Notes under the pieces: generated by a model
What the model saw: only the letters and a program-made list of their open reading frames with translations
Database searches by the model: none
What the model was told of the DNA's origin: nothing
Translations under genes and position numbers: made by a program
Assembly: GCA_026826555.1 (NCBI GenBank)
Contig: JAKSZT010054215.1
Span: forward strand, 19,823,673-19,887,672
Direction of reading: 5' to 3'
Source: Tolypeutes matacus
Taxonomy: Eukaryota > Chordata > Mammalia > Cingulata > Chlamyphoridae
Length of the DNA stretch: 64,000 nucleotides
Shown: piece by piece, positions 1 to 12,025 of the stretch
Layout: the number at the start of each line of letters is the position of its first letter
Numbering within the stretch: position 1 is the first letter of the stretch

Positions 1-261
1 GACAAGTATTCCTTAGGTCCCCTAAATAATGCTTAATGCAATTTCTGGTGTTAGTGTGAAACCCAGGTCTATACTGTAATTCATTAGAAATTTTACTGAG
101 TGCCCACTGAATCAGTACCATATATGTGAAAGTGTATTAGGCACAGTGATGGGAACTACGCATAGAGTGGGGACAAGATAGAGGCTAAGGCTGGCCTTCT
201 TGGAGAAAGAAGTGAAACAAATAAACACAAGGATATATTATTACTTTAATAAGGCCTGTGG
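1..261. other. No gene seen
   Basis: AT-rich sequence without a supported feature, lying just before recognisable L1 sequence. It may be a more diverged upstream part of the same L1. Confidence 0.4.
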
Positions 262-1276
262 CGAAAGACACCTGCAAACATATCTACACAAACTCTTACA
301 GAAAATGTAAAAGGCAAGAACACTTCCCAACTCATTTTAGGAGGCCAGCATTACCCTGACACCAGGCAAAATATTATAAGAAAACTACACATCAATATCT
401 CTCATGAACATAAACACAAATATCCTTAACCAAATATTAGCAAATAAATTCCAACAATATACTAAAAAGATAATACATTATGACCAGTTGGGTTTTATCC
501 CATAAGTACAAGGATGGTTAAATATTCAAAAATTAATCTAAAACTTAGACAAAAATAACTATTCATAAAATGAGACAAACATATCATCTTGATAAATGTA
601 GAAAATGCAGTTGACAAAATTCAACACACATTCATGATTTTTAAAAAAGAAACATCCCAGCAAACAAGGCAGGAATCAAAGGAAGCTTTCTCAACCTAAA
701 AAAAAAAAAAAAAAAGGAATTTATGAAAAACCTACAGCTATATAACAACTGGGAACAGGGCAAGAATGTCTAATCTCATCATTTCTATTCAACATTACCC
801 TTCAAGTTCTAGCAGGACAATTAAGGAAAGAGGGAAATGTCAAAGATTGAAAAGGAAGAAGTATATATGTCTTTATTTGCATATAGCATGAGCATCCAAT
901 TAGATAATTTTAAGGAATCTACAAATAAAATATTAGAAGTAATAAATGAGTTTAGCAAAGCCACATGATATAAAGTCAGTATACAAAAATCCATTGTATT
1001 TCTATATGCCAGCAATGAACAATTAGAAATAAAATTTTTTTAAAGTATAACAGCATGAAATATTTAGGGATAAATTTACTAAATATTTGCAATAACTATA
1101 CAATGAAACTAAACATCACTGAGAGAAATTAAAGACCTAAGCAATTGTTCAGACATACCATGTTCATGGATAAGAAATCTAAAATTTAAGAAGTCAACTC
1201 TTCCTTAATTAATCTATATATTCAATGCAATCACAATCAAAATTTCAGCAGGATTTTTTGTAAAAATAGGCAAAGC
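262..1276 (+). mobile_element. L1 ORF2 fragment, degenerate (part 1)
   Basis: Seen: the A-rich sense strand reads like the reverse-transcriptase region of mammalian L1 ORF2 (cattaccctgacaccaggcaaa, gaccagttgggttttatcccat, ccattgtatttctatatgcc in order). Stops and frameshifts break the frame, so it is a dead copy. It continues after the SINE at 1277-1455. Known family: L1 (LINE-1) non-LTR retrotransposon. Open frames on the opposite strand here are shadows. Confidence 0.85.
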
Positions 1277-1455
1277 CTGGGAGCAGATGTTGCTCAAGCA
1301 ATTGGGCACCTGCCTCCCACATGGGAGGTCCTGGGTTTGGTTTCCAGTGCCTCCTAAATAAGACAAGCAGACAATAAGCAGACAGACAAGGGAGCCACCT
1401 CGGGGTTGGGGGTGGAGGAGTAGGAATAAAAATTAATTAATTAATTAATAATTTT
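1277..1455 (+). mobile_element. tRNA-derived (DAS-type) SINE inside L1
   Basis: Head tgggagcagatgttgctcaa, B-box-like region gggtttggtttcc, a tail with CAAGCAGACAA-like repeats, then a G-rich end and an ATTA-rich run. It interrupts L1 at the 'ggcaagc' site: similar sequences (aataggcaaagc and taattggcaagc) flank it and look like a decayed target-site duplication. It belongs to the 'ACAAGCAGACA tail' subgroup with 10990-11243. Confidence 0.8.
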
Positions 1456-2565
1456 TTTTAATTGGCAAGCTGATCCTAAATTTATATGGAAATTCAAAGG
1501 AGTTAGAAAAGACAAAAACAATTTTTCTAAAGAGAAGCAAAGAGAACTCATACTATTTGATTTGAAACTTATTATAAAGCTAAAGTAATCAACACAATGT
1601 GGTATTGGCATGAGAATAGGGATATAGATCCATGGGACAGAGAGAGAGAGACCAGAAATAGACCAAACATATATTGCCAATTGATTTTTGACAAAGGTAC
1701 CAATGAAGTTCAATGAGTAAACAATAGCCCTTTCAAAAACCACTGCTGGAGAAAATCTTCATAACCTGAAGTTAGGCAGAAATTTCTTAGAAAAGACACA
1801 AAAAGTGCACACAATGAGCAGGAAAAAATGGATAAATTAGACTTGATCAAAATTAGAAGCTTTTTCTTTTTGAAAGACACTATTAAGAGAATGAAAAAGC
1901 AAGCCATGGACTACAAGAAAATAGGTACAAACATATGAATGATAAAGGACATTTATATAGAATATATAAAGAACTCAAAAATAAGACATAAACCTAATTT
2001 TAAAACACATGCAAAAGATTTGAGCTGATGGTCCACCAGGTAGATGAATAGCAAACAGACATGAAAATATGCTCAAAATCATTACTCATTAGAAAAATGC
2101 AAACTGAAACCATGAGATTCCTCTGTCTTGAATGGCTACACATTCACCTGAATTGCTAAAAAATCAAGGCTTAAAATAGCAAGTGTTGTCAAAAGAACAT
2201 GGAGTAACTAGAACGTTCATGAACTGCTGGTGGGAATGTAAAATATTACAGTCACTTTGGAAAACAGTTTGACAGATTCTTATTAAATACATTACCATTT
2301 TACCCCCAACTGTTAGGTATTTACAGAAGAGAAATGAAAACATTCTCTCACAAGACTTGTATGTGAATACACATAGCAGATTACAGAAAACTGGAAACAA
2401 ACTCAGATAGATGCCGTTCAATAGGTAAATATACAAATTGTGGTCTATCCATACAATAAAATATTACTCAACATTAAAAAAAGAACTGAATATTAATATA
2501 GACAAGAATGATTTCCAAAAAGATGCCAGATGAAAAGAGTATATATTGTACATTCTGACTACCAA
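1456..2565 (+). mobile_element. L1 ORF2 3' part and 3' UTR, degenerate (part 2)
   Basis: Continuation of the upstream L1: ggcaagctgatcctaaatttat, gaatagggatatagatccatggga, gtctatccatacaataaaatattactc are L1 ORF2 C-terminal and 3' end landmarks in the right order. The frame is destroyed. Confidence 0.85.
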
Positions 2566-2585
2566 GGAATTGTTTGTTGAAAACT
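2566..2585 (+). repeat. Left arm of a perfect 20-base inverted repeat
   Basis: GGAATTGTTTGTTGAAAACT is the exact reverse complement of 3968-3987. The match does not extend on either side. See the finding for interpretation. Confidence 0.9.
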
Positions 2586-2592
2586 GAGAGTT

Positions 2593-2707
2593 GGGGGGCG
2601 GAAGTGGCTCAAATGGTTGGGCGTCCGTCTGCCATATGGAGGGACCTGGGTTCGATCCCCAGGACCTCCCGGTAAAATAAAAATAAAAAAAAAAATTTTT
2701 TTAATTA
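2593..2707 (+). mobile_element. DAS-type SINE, short monomer
   Basis: Head ggggggcggaagtggctcaa, B box gggttcgatcccc, then cctcccggtaaaa and an A/T-rich tail. Near-identical flanks AAAACTGAGAGT (2580-2591) and AAAACTGAAAGT after the tail form a 12-base target-site duplication with one mismatch, which shows orientation and boundaries. Confidence 0.88.
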
Positions 2708-2868
2708 AAAAAACTGAAAGTGCCAGAATGCTCAAGAGGCATTTTGATTCTCTGTTGATAAATAAAATGTAAGGTTACAATACAGCATCTGCTTTTAAAA
2801 GAAATAAAATGATTCCTCATCTTTACAAGAACTAACTTCAACTTGCAAAACAACTTTTAAACTTTAAA

Positions 2869-2899
<31 letters not shown>
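2869..2899 (+). repeat. Poly(A) run
   Basis: Near-pure A tract after the L1/SINE block. It may be the tail of the L1-related segment at 2708-2868, or a separate retroposed tail. Confidence 0.7.
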
Positions 2900-2902
<3 letters not shown>

Positions 2903-3590
2903 CAAAATAGTAGGAAACACTTCCTTTTTTTAACCATTGGAGAACAATGGACAGCTTATCCATGAACACAAAATCATATAAAGACATTCCTAATCATTAT
3001 TTTTAAGTGCAATATATCATTTCCTACTGCAAATGATTTTAAATGAGATTTTTAAAATCTTAAGGGGCTTAAGGGGAGGGAGGTGGTAAGTCTTTTGAAG
3101 AGGTCTTTTTTTTTCTCAGAATGAAATCACTATTGAATGGCATTTGATATAGCAGATGGATGTGACATACTCTAAAATGATGATAATTTTACATTAAGAC
3201 ATAGAAAACTGACATTTTCTAAAATTCCTTTCACTGGGTTTCCACTTTGCTTTTGTTCAAATGACTCGTTTTAGCCTCTATTCTTGGAAAGGCTGAATGA
3301 ACCTGAGTAAAGAAGTGAAAGCTACATTCCTTTTAGTATTCAGAACATTGGAAAGTTTTTTTTATAGCAGATCGTCCTTTCACATTTATATGTGTGAAAT
3401 ACAAATGCAGTAGCTTTATTTTTTTGCCTATAAGCTATCCTAGCCTCTAAGGCAGGAAGAAAGTATGCAATTTTCTGAGAGTGTTGATCTTTCATTCTCT
3501 TTTTCTTACCGTCAAATTTTCCTCCCTCTTTTTGTGAAAAATTCGAGTGCAGTATAATATTAAAAATTGAAAGATTAAAAAGGCAGCTAA

Positions 3591-3690
3591 TCCCCTGGGG
3601 GTCGGAGGTGGTTCAACTGGTTGGGCGTCCGTCTCCCATATGGAGGGACCCGGGTTCGATCCCTGGGACCTCCCGGTAAAAAAAAAAAAA
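3591..3690 (+). mobile_element. DAS-type SINE, short monomer
   Basis: Head tcggaggtggttcaactggt, B box gggttcgatccct, cctcccggt, then poly(A). The duplication AAAGGCAGCTAA is present just before (3579-3590) and just after (3691-3702), identical in both copies, so the insertion is relatively young. Same subgroup as 2593-2707. Confidence 0.92.
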
Positions 3691-3702
3691 AAAGGCAGCT
3701 AA

Positions 3703-4761
3703 GTACCTTTCCTATCCTGGCTGAAGGTTGTAAGGAATGATGTAACGCAAATAAGGAGGCTCTCAGCCAATTGTGGACTTAGTATTGAAACTTCTAAAAA
3801 TATGGTCTTTCTTATTTGGCCATTCCGAGTGACCACTAGTGCTTATTAGCCTAAAAAACCTTTTGTACATTATTCTCCTTTTGTGTTACTCATAGTGCTG
3901 AATGATCCCTGGTGTTCTTAGTACAGTTTTTACATTTTCTGGAACTGTTTGACCTCCCAAGGATTTTAGTTTTCAACAAACAATTCCTCAATAAGCAGAA
4001 TCCAGAATTCCTCAAATTTAGCTCAGAGGGAGGTTAAGTGAAAAAAAAAAAAATTCCACAGCTAATAGTGGAAAGGCTGGACTCACTCAAGCCTAAATTT
4101 AAAAATCATTATCTCTACAGAGTAATTGGCCTACTAAGCAAATTTGTCTAAAACTCTAAGGCAGCTGATACCATGCAGTCATCTCCCCTGTCGCCTTGGA
4201 TAGATTCTAATTTGACAAACATTTATTAAGAGCTTACAATATGCCATATGTTGCCAGAGGGATGTTAAAATATCAACACAAGCCTGAAAGGATGCAAACC
4301 TCAACCTCACAACATTCCTTTACCTCCTCGGGCTAGGGCAGCCCGGAGTAATTAACTCCTCTTATTACCCTAAGGCCTTTTTTTTTCCTCTCCCGTTTTC
4401 ACACATCTCCAGAAGAGGGGAAAAAAGAAAATCAGGAGAGAAAAATGTCTTCCCATTCTTCTGCCCCTTTTCCTTTCTGTCTTTATTAGTAATAAATTCT
4501 TTTAAACTTAGAACTAAACTACCCAAGTCTCCCTGCCCACCCCAAAAGAATTCTCAAGCCTCTGTCTTAGGCCTTCACCAATCAAGATCTAACCCATTAG
4601 GGAGGTAATATTAGAAGACAGTCCCTGCAGGCCTTACCTGTTTTTCCTTTTGTGTTTTTCTCACTTACTGTCTCCCTCATTCATACCGGGTAGAAAAAAA
4701 CCACGGCCTGCCTTGGCCATCTCATTGACTGCTAGACACGAATCTACTAGAAAGTTTGTCT
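3703..4761. other. No gene seen; old repeat traces
   Basis: Contains the right arm of the inverted repeat (3968-3987) and a MIR-like phrase at about 4200-4260 (aacatttattaagagcttaca). Otherwise unassigned AT-rich sequence. Confidence 0.45.
3968..3987 (-). repeat. Right arm of the perfect 20-base inverted repeat
   Basis: AGTTTTCAACAAACAATTCC, the exact reverse complement of 2566-2585, with the arms about 1.38 kb apart. Confidence 0.9.
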
Positions 4762-5187
4762 CAGTTTCCCAGCTGTTATCATAAATACCACACAAGAGTT
4801 GGCTTAAAAAATTAGGAATTTATTGACTCACGGCTTTGCGGCTAGGAGAAATCCAGAATCAAGGCGTCAGCAAGGCACTGCTTTCTTCCCAAAGTCTGTA
4901 ACATTCTGGCGCCATCCTTGACCTTCCTTGTCTCGCATCTCTGGTCAAACAGCAATAAATCCTCTCCTTTCACTTCCGGGTTCCCCTGATTCCGGCATCT
5001 GGCTCCTCCCCGTGGCTTTCACTACATATGGTCTCTTAAAATGATTAAGACCCACAATAATTCATTTGGTCACAACATAACTAAAAATAACATCTTCAAA
5101 AGATCCTAAATGCAGTGGGCTCACACCCACAGGAATGGGATTAAGAACATGTTTTATTCTAGGGTACATAACTCAATCTACCATAAG
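4762..5187 (-). mobile_element. ERVL-MaLR-like LTR, antisense
   Basis: Reads like the reverse complement of an MLT/MST-type LTR: ttggcttaaa..aggaatttattgactcacggctt at the left, tcttaaaatgattaagaccca and cacacccacaggaatgg at the right. It is clearly related to 34955-35408, which has the same order of phrases, so the two are copies of one family. No retroviral coding sequence adjoins it. Confidence 0.65.
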
Positions 5188-7289
5188 GTTTTGTTTTAGC
5201 CAGGGTGGGTTTTAGGAGAATGGTGATCAATTCCACAGATTAGAGCAGAGGTTCTCATATTAGAATCACCTGTGGAGACAAAGCCAGGCTTTATGGAAAC
5301 TGAAGTTTGTGTAAAGTGAAGGCCTTCCTCTTAAAGAGGAATATTAACATTTCTTAATTTTGCAAATAAAACATTTGCATTAACAAGATTATCTGCTTTT
5401 GGGGATGACTTCTCTGTGCCACATTTCTTCTCAATGACAATGATTGAATTTTGATGATATTTTGAAATTGTTTTTAAAAACCATAAAAATACATCACAGC
5501 AGATTGTTCACAGTTTGTGGAACAAAGTACAATGATTATAACATTCAATTGACTGCTTATGTCTTGTTTTCTGTGCTAAAATCAAGGAGAACAGGCCCTA
5601 AAGATGTGATAAAAGATGGATTAAAGGGAATTAAATGAACAAAGCACCACAGAATACTTAGCTCAGTTTAGTATAGCCTCCCTATATTTAGGTGGGCAAA
5701 TGTTTCTGCCCAACTTTTTGCTTTTTATTTATTACTAAAATTATAAACCTTATAAATCTATTAGCCAATATTCTCTAAAGATTTAACTATTACAAATAAG
5801 TAACATTTATATAAATTTAAATAGATTTTCCTAAATATTTTAAAATCAATTATAAAACTGTTCTATTAGAGCATGTCTACTGCATATAAATCCTTTAAAT
5901 GCTTTAAACATCTTAGAAAGATGTTATCCAATATCAGATTATCCCAATAATCAGAAAACTTCTTCTTACACCCAGATGCCCTTCTGAACTGTGTCACTCA
6001 TTCTCCCAGCAGCAGCAAAGTGGAAAGCTGATGTCTCTTCCTCTGGGAATTGTCCTCAGTCAGTTCTCACCTAACAACAGTACATCCCCTCCCTGCATCC
6101 CCAGCCTGCATCCCATGGCTGACTGGTTTTATTTTTTCAATATTTCCTGATAGCTAGGCTTTGCCAAAAATCCCTTTTCAATGAGTGAGCAGTTTCCCTT
6201 AATGCCATATTTGTCCGATTCCATAATATTTCAGTATTTTCAGATTTTAAAAAAAAAAGTTCACCCGAAAACTACAATCTCCTATCTGATTCAAAGCTCT
6301 CCTCAAAGTGCCCCCCACTTCCCCTTCCCATCAACTATTAGACTGATGACTCCACTAGAGAGGGAGGGATCTGCTTACTGACCCTTTTTCCCCATACTCA
6401 CCACCCTGGCGCTGCAGCAGAGGAGGGAGAATGGAAATAGATGACTTCCCTTCATATGATTGCCTGAGGCAAAGTCCACTTGCTCTTGGCTCTTTCAACA
6501 CTGACCTGCTCTGGTTCTATCCATGGGGCAGGTGGCCAGACACTGATTTTCTTGGGCACATGTGTACTGGGTCTCAGGAAGGGCTAGGAGCGCTCCCTCC
6601 AGAGAGCCCCTGATGTGAGAACCATGGCTCAGGCACAGTCTTTGTCCTCACGCAGTCCCCACCTTGAGCAGAGCATCCACCATCTCTTTCTGATGTGGTT
6701 CTTTCTCTCACCAGGAAGCCCTTTGGAAGCTACTATCAAGACAGCTTAAGCCCAGCCACGGAATTGTGGTGTCCACTCCATCCACAAGAAGTGTTCTTTT
6801 CCTTGCCAGGGGGAATGGTGGGAACTCAGACTGCCCCAGCATTATCTTTGTTAGCTCTGCTATCTTTCTCCAACCTCTTTCTCAAAATCTCTGCAGGAGC
6901 AGGTGTTTCCATTCAGAGGACTCAGCATATTTCAGAAAAGAGAAAGGGTTACTCATCTGGGCAGCTCTTATTTTATATAAATAGGGCTGTTTGTACTGCA
7001 AGGAAGAGGAAAGATGATTGCCATGCCACGAGTTCTGCAGACCCCAAAGGCCCACCTCCTTGCTCCCAATCATCCTCGAACACCCATGAAGGAAGGAGAG
7101 GGAGCTAGAAGTCAGAGGACTGCTATAACGATGCTACTGGGCATGCTTTGTGGGAAGGCAACAGCTCCCACGTGCTGACAGTTCACTGTGTTTACAGAAG
7201 TAAGTGCTTGAGGCTATTTATTCCCAGATGTGGCCATTAAGACCCCATTCCAAGAAGACAAGGAAATCCCATAACCACTTCAAACCATC
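5188..7289. other. No supported gene
   Basis: AT-rich to 6.0 kb, then more balanced. The frame at 6695-7108 (137 codons) is the longest but has no codon bias, known domain or exon-like borders, and a second overlapping frame is equally open. I treat it as chance. Confidence 0.5.
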
Positions 7290-7297
7290 CTTTACAT

Positions 7298-7529
7298 CAG
7301 GGGTTCTTAACCTTTTTTGTCCCACGGACCCCTTTACACTCAGGTGAAATGAATACTACTGTAATTTATTCATTGCTTACATTCATAAATGAAATAATGC
7401 TAGATTTCAGTTAGAGGTCAGAGAAAATGAAGATAGTAAGTTGATTTTTTTCAGTTCAAGCTCACAGACCCCCTGAAATCTTTCCACAGACTCCTTGGGG
7501 GTCTGTGGACCCCTGGTTAAGAACCCCTT
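7298..7529. mobile_element. hAT-type MITE with intact terminal repeats
   Basis: Begins CAGGGGTTCTTAACC and ends GGTTAAGAACCCCTT, a near-perfect terminal inverted repeat, flanked by an identical 8-base duplication CTTTACAT (7290-7297 and 7530-7537). An 8-base duplication and CAGGG..CCCTG ends are hallmarks of hAT (Charlie-class) elements. At 232 bases and without a transposase it is non-autonomous. The internal 'ggaccccttt'/'tccttgggggtctgtggacccc' pair extends the inverted symmetry. Confidence 0.9.
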
Positions 7530-7537
7530 CTTTACAT

Positions 7538-8197
7538 CCAGTTTGCCCAGTGTGATATTCAGGGTAGATTGGAATCCAATGAAACTGAAGGCAGGACCAT
7601 CAGCTGCTTTCATACCTGTGATATTTGCCATTCCAAAACCACAGGTAGGCAGAATGTTAAACTAGTCATAACAAAGCAATGTCACTGGAACCAGAGAAAT
7701 ATTACTGATAGAGCATTCCTTTTATCCTTTGGACCATACCGTGTTCCTTCCATGAGTTGCCTAATATAGCCTAATATGGTCATAATCCCAATTATGAGCC
7801 ATTTTTTTTTACCAGCCCCTAAATTTTTTTTCTAGAAAAGGCCCAAACATAAATGTCCTGAGAACCCCTTTCATCAATGGAGCTGGCAGTGCAGCAGCGG
7901 CAGCTGAGTGCACCCCTTTCTCTTTACAGTCCCTAGATGACTCACTCCAACTGTGGTAACTTCCACTGTGAAGCGATCTGAGCAAATTAGAAAATGGCCA
8001 CAGAGGGGTATTAGCATTAAAGAGAGGCGTGAGGCGGCACAGCAGTGAGCAAGAGCTGCCTGGCTACCTTCCATCCTTAATGGAAAGTTGAGGACCACAT
8101 ACAGCATATGTAATGTCACAGAAGTAGGACCTACAAGGATATTACAGGCAATCATGGCCAGATTTTAAGCTGAAAACATTAATAAGAGTAAATACAG
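7538..8197. other. No gene seen
   Basis: Non-repetitive sequence between the hAT MITE and the next SINE, including the left copy of that SINE's duplication (8184-8197). No frame has exon-like features. Confidence 0.45.
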
Positions 8198-8379
8198 GGA
8201 AGCGGCTGTGGCTCAATCAGTAGGGCTCCGGTTTACCATATGGGGGGCCCCGGGTTCGGTTCCTGGGGCCTCCTGGTGAGGGCAGGCCCGCCCGCACGGC
8301 GTGGTTGGCTGACCCAGCGAGCATGAGCAGCAAGGGGGGGATATATGAATAAATAAATAAAATCTTTAAAAAAAAAAAA
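8198..8379 (+). mobile_element. DAS-type SINE with GC-rich tail domain
   Basis: Head ggaagcggctgtggctcaat, B box gggttcggttcc, followed by a GC-rich domain (gggcaggcccgcccgcacgg) ending in a G run and AATAAA-rich tail. A perfect 14-base target-site duplication AAGAGTAAATACAG flanks it (8184-8197, 8380-8393). Close relative of 34063-34268; the pair form a distinct subgroup. Confidence 0.93.
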
Positions 8380-8393
8380 AAGAGTAAATACAG

Positions 8394-10978
8394 ATTCTTT
8401 ATTTGGATACAAAAACCTCGGCCCCACATGTACAGGATAAGGACTAAATGAGTTAGCAGCTCTGTGTTAATTTTTTTTTTTTTAATCTATTTAATGAAAC
8501 AGAATACACATTGTCAGTAAACAGTAAGTTATGGCAAAGAAAACAATGCTACTGCAGTTTTAGACAGAATCTGGGAGGAGGAAAGTGTGTGCTAGCTAGA
8601 CCCATGGCGTACAATACCAAAACCTGGGTCATTGCATGTAATTCTGGACATCATGTGTTAGGAGTTGCTTGAACACATTTAAAGAACAGTCAAAAGAATG
8701 TGGAAACCAATAACCATTTTATAAGAGTGGAAGAAACAAAGAGAAAGAGAACTGAGATCCTACGGATATAAACAAAGCAGTGGAATCAGTGCCGGGCACA
8801 GAAAACCTCTGTGGTCCTAAGAAGGGGGTCTGTTTGAGGAATGGTGGGCCCAGAGAATAAAGGGCTTCTTATACTGGTATTCTAGAAAGCTATCGGATAA
8901 TCTTTCTAAAATGTAAATTTTTTCTTAAGCTCTACCCAGTTGATATAAATCAAGTGCATAAGAAGAGGTAAAAATAAAATTGACCTTAAAAGATTAAATA
9001 TACAAAGGACCATGCACTCCGTGTGTGACTTTGCTGTGACCTAAAACTTCTTTGAAAATTTAATGAAAAATTGGGAGACAATGGGGATTGAGAGGAGGAA
9101 GGTGTCATGGCACACCAGACATCCGATAACACAGTGATAAAGGGAAGGAAAAAAGGGAAAAAAGAAGAGAGAAAGGAAATAAAAATGAATATATATATAT
9201 ATTTTTTAAAGGCAAAAAAAAAAAAAAAATACACAAAGGACCAGCATGACAAAATTTTGAGAGGTGATGGAACTGCTCTGTATTTGGCCTGTATCCATGG
9301 TTACATGACTCCATCTCCATGCATTTGTTAAAATCTCTAGACCCGTACTCCAAAAAGAATACATTTTATTCTTTGAAAACTGTAAAATAAACTAGTCAAA
9401 AAATATAAATTTAAAATAAAGCTAATTTTGCCCAAAGACAGCTTCTGGTTTGTAGAAGAAAGGAACTAAGGGTTTCCCAAGGAATCAATCTTCTTGATTC
9501 TCTTCTGGTGGTTGATATACCTTCTCAAGGTATTAAGAAAGAGATGCTTCGTTCAGGTCCTTCCATGTTCACACCTGAAGGGCTGCTGGTCTTCACACCT
9601 GTGTGCAACCCTCAGGCCAGCCCAGGAATGGGCCCAGCAATGAAGAAGAGCAAGGATGGGGTGTCCTTCCTTCCTGCTCCTTCCTTCCTGGCATAGGACA
9701 AGAGATGAGTGTGCAAATGGGCCAGAATATGACACAGAATACCTGACTAGCCCTGGCTGGCTTCTCAGCCTCTCTGACATGTCTAAACCCAAACCTGAAA
9801 ATAAATAATAAATAAATAATTGGAAAGTCACTCTTTTTCTTCCTCTCGTCTTTCCTCCTTTAACTATAGAGTTTACTCATTATTGTGTTTCTATTATCTT
9901 AGCCTGACCTGGACATCCAAGTCCATTTACTTTCATAAAATAGAAAAAATAAATCTACTGTTGCATTAATACGAGCTTAGATCTACATTTTCAATGTGAG
10001 ATAATTTTAACTTTATATACTCATCATATTATGATTCATTGGATAAGAATAATAATAACAAAATAAAAATCAACGATTAAGTTTTCTACCTAGTTGGTGT
10101 AACTTAAAGACACTGAAACTGTCCAATTGTTATGCCAGTAGATGGAATGTTTCCTATTCTATTTAGGAATTCCAAAATCTAGAGATGACCAGAGCAACTC
10201 ATGATCCGAGTGCCGTTACTACTTTATGCATAAGCAGAAGAGGCTGCTTGAGATAGAAGAGGATTTTGTCTATAATTCCCTCAAGCCTCAGCTAACAAAT
10301 CATTGTGTCACCAAGAGAACAGGCGATGCTCAGCCTCTTGCTCCAGATAAGGCCCACCCTCCACCAGCTGACAAGCTTAGCACTCCTCACCTCCTAAAGA
10401 AGGAGTCTGAGAAGAAGCTTTGGTTTTCGCCTCTTGCGCCATGCTCCTGAAAGCTGCAAGAAAGAACAGTTGCCCAGGGGCCCCCATAGCAGAGATATCA
10501 AACCAAATACCTTCCACTAAGAGATTGTTGTACACATTCCTTTGGGCTTTCTACACTCTTCATCCCTGCTATCAGCAGAAGCTCAAGCTCCATGAGCCAT
10601 CATCCCCCAAGCTACTAGGCACATGCACTCATGTTTCCCAATTTGCCTTCCTCTCCATCCTTCCAAACCTGTCACTGTCTTCGGTGGAACCCACAGTGTA
10701 TCATCAGTAACCTTTCTTTTTTCTCAAGCTCTTCTCTTTCATACCCTATCCAAACCTGGTTGTTCCATAAAAACACCTCTCCCCCACCCCACCCCCCAGC
10801 CCTCTGGGATGGAAGCTATCTTTTCTCACCCATTCCTTGTGCCTTGAGATCTGGAAATGGGATATTATCCTTCTATCTTCCCTTTGCAGATATATTTTCT
10901 TCCCTAAGTCTGTTTCTCCTCCAGGTTTTCCTCATCTCAGGAAATAACAGAAATATCCACCAAATTGTTCAAGTCAAA
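8394..10978. other. No supported gene
   Basis: Mixed unique sequence with an A/T-rich stretch near 9140-9230 that contains (TA)n and poly(A). Frames at 10226-10450 and 10420-11017 are open but lack codon bias or good flanking splice sites. Confidence 0.45.
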
Positions 10979-10989
10979 ACTCTAGCAGT

Positions 10990-11243
10990 GTGGAATGGAT
11001 GTGGCTCAATCAGTTGAGTGCCTGCCTCACACATGGGAGGTCCTGAGTTTGGTTCCTAGTGCTTCCTAAGGAAAAAAAAAAACAAAACAGACAAGGAGCA
11101 GGTAATGAGAAAAAAAACAACAAACAGACAACAAGCAGACAACAAGCAAAAACAACGAGCAGACAAACACAAACATTGTATAAAACAATGAGCAAAAACA
11201 ACGAGCAAACAGACGAGGGAACCATTTCAGGGAGGGGGGAACG
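10990..11243 (+). mobile_element. DAS-type SINE with expanded internal CAAGCAGACAA-like tail
   Basis: Head gaatggatgtggctcaatca, B-box-like gagtttggttcct, an A-rich linker, then about 120 bases of imperfect (acaacaagcagac)n, then a closing G-rich block (ttcagggaggggggaa). The target-site duplication ACTCTAGCAGT is perfect (10979-10989, 11244-11254). It ends in a G-rich block rather than poly(A). Confidence 0.9.
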
Positions 11244-11267
11244 ACTCTAGCAGTTATCTCTGATTGC

Positions 11268-11465
11268 CTTCTTTTCTCATACCTGCATCCAGTCCATCGA
11301 AAACCTCTCTGTTCTATCTCTAAAATATATTCCAGCTCTACTCAGTTCTCTCCATCCTGACCCTCATCATTGTAGTCCAAGCAATGGCAACCACATCCTA
11401 ACCCATCTCTTTCCTTCACTCTTATCCTCCTATGACCCATCTCCCTTCAGCAGTTAAGGTCATCC
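11268..11465 (+). mobile_element. L2 (LINE-2) fragment, part 1
   Basis: Phrases such as attccagctctactcagttctctccatcc and gtagtccaagcaatggcaaccacatc match the pyrimidine-rich L2 3' region. Interrupted by MLT1 sequence, then resumes at 11661. Confidence 0.6.
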
Positions 11466-11660
11466 AAACACCAAGGATTGCAGGGGGCCTCCAGAAGAGA
11501 CTAGGAAGGAGCCTCTCCTAAAGCCTTCAGAGGAAGTGCCGCCCTGCCAACACGTGGATTTTAGACTTCTGGCCTCCAGAACCATGAGAGAATGAACTTC
11601 TGTTGTTTTTAGCCACCCAGTTTCTGGTCATTTATTAGAGCAGCCACAGAAAACTAACAC
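11466..11660 (+). mobile_element. MLT1 (ERVL-MaLR) LTR 3' part inserted in L2
   Basis: Contains the MLT1 landmarks agaagagactaggaagga, gacttctggcctccagaacc, ttctgttgtttttagccaccc and the terminal aaaactaacac. The 5' half is missing. L2 lies on both sides, so this is a nested insertion. Confidence 0.75.
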
Positions 11661-12025
11661 GCTCGCTAAACGCGTCACACTGACTCCTTAGGGCTCCTTT
11701 AGCACTCGGGGCCTAATCCTGACCTAGGGACTCTGCCATAGCTTTTCTCTCTGTCCACAACGTTCTTCACACGGCCAGCTCCTACCCGTCATTCAGCTCT
11801 CAGCCTAAATGTCTCCTCCTCGGTTACCAAGCACACAACCTAAAACAGCCACCAAGTCACTTTCTACTACATGAACCTATTTTAGTTTCCTGCATTACTT
11901 ATCTGATACTGTACATGATTGTCTATATATGGTCTGTCTTCCCTGACAAAAACGTGCATTACAGAGAGCAGTGGTCTTGTCCATCTTACTCACTGCTGTA
12001 TCCTGAGTGCCAAGCCCACTGCTTT
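11661..12025 (+). mobile_element. L2 fragment, part 2 (3' end)
   Basis: tcagctctcagcctaaatgtctcctcctcggttaccaagc, caccaagtcactttctactacatgaacctatttt and cttgtccatcttactcactgctgtatcctgag are the ordered L2 3' landmarks. Confidence 0.75.

Noticed and set aside
1441..2436. Several minus-strand frames
   Set aside because: They are shadows of a sense L1 ORF2 relic.
6695..7108. 137-codon frame (+)
   Set aside because: A second overlapping frame is equally open, no domain is seen and no splice borders fit.
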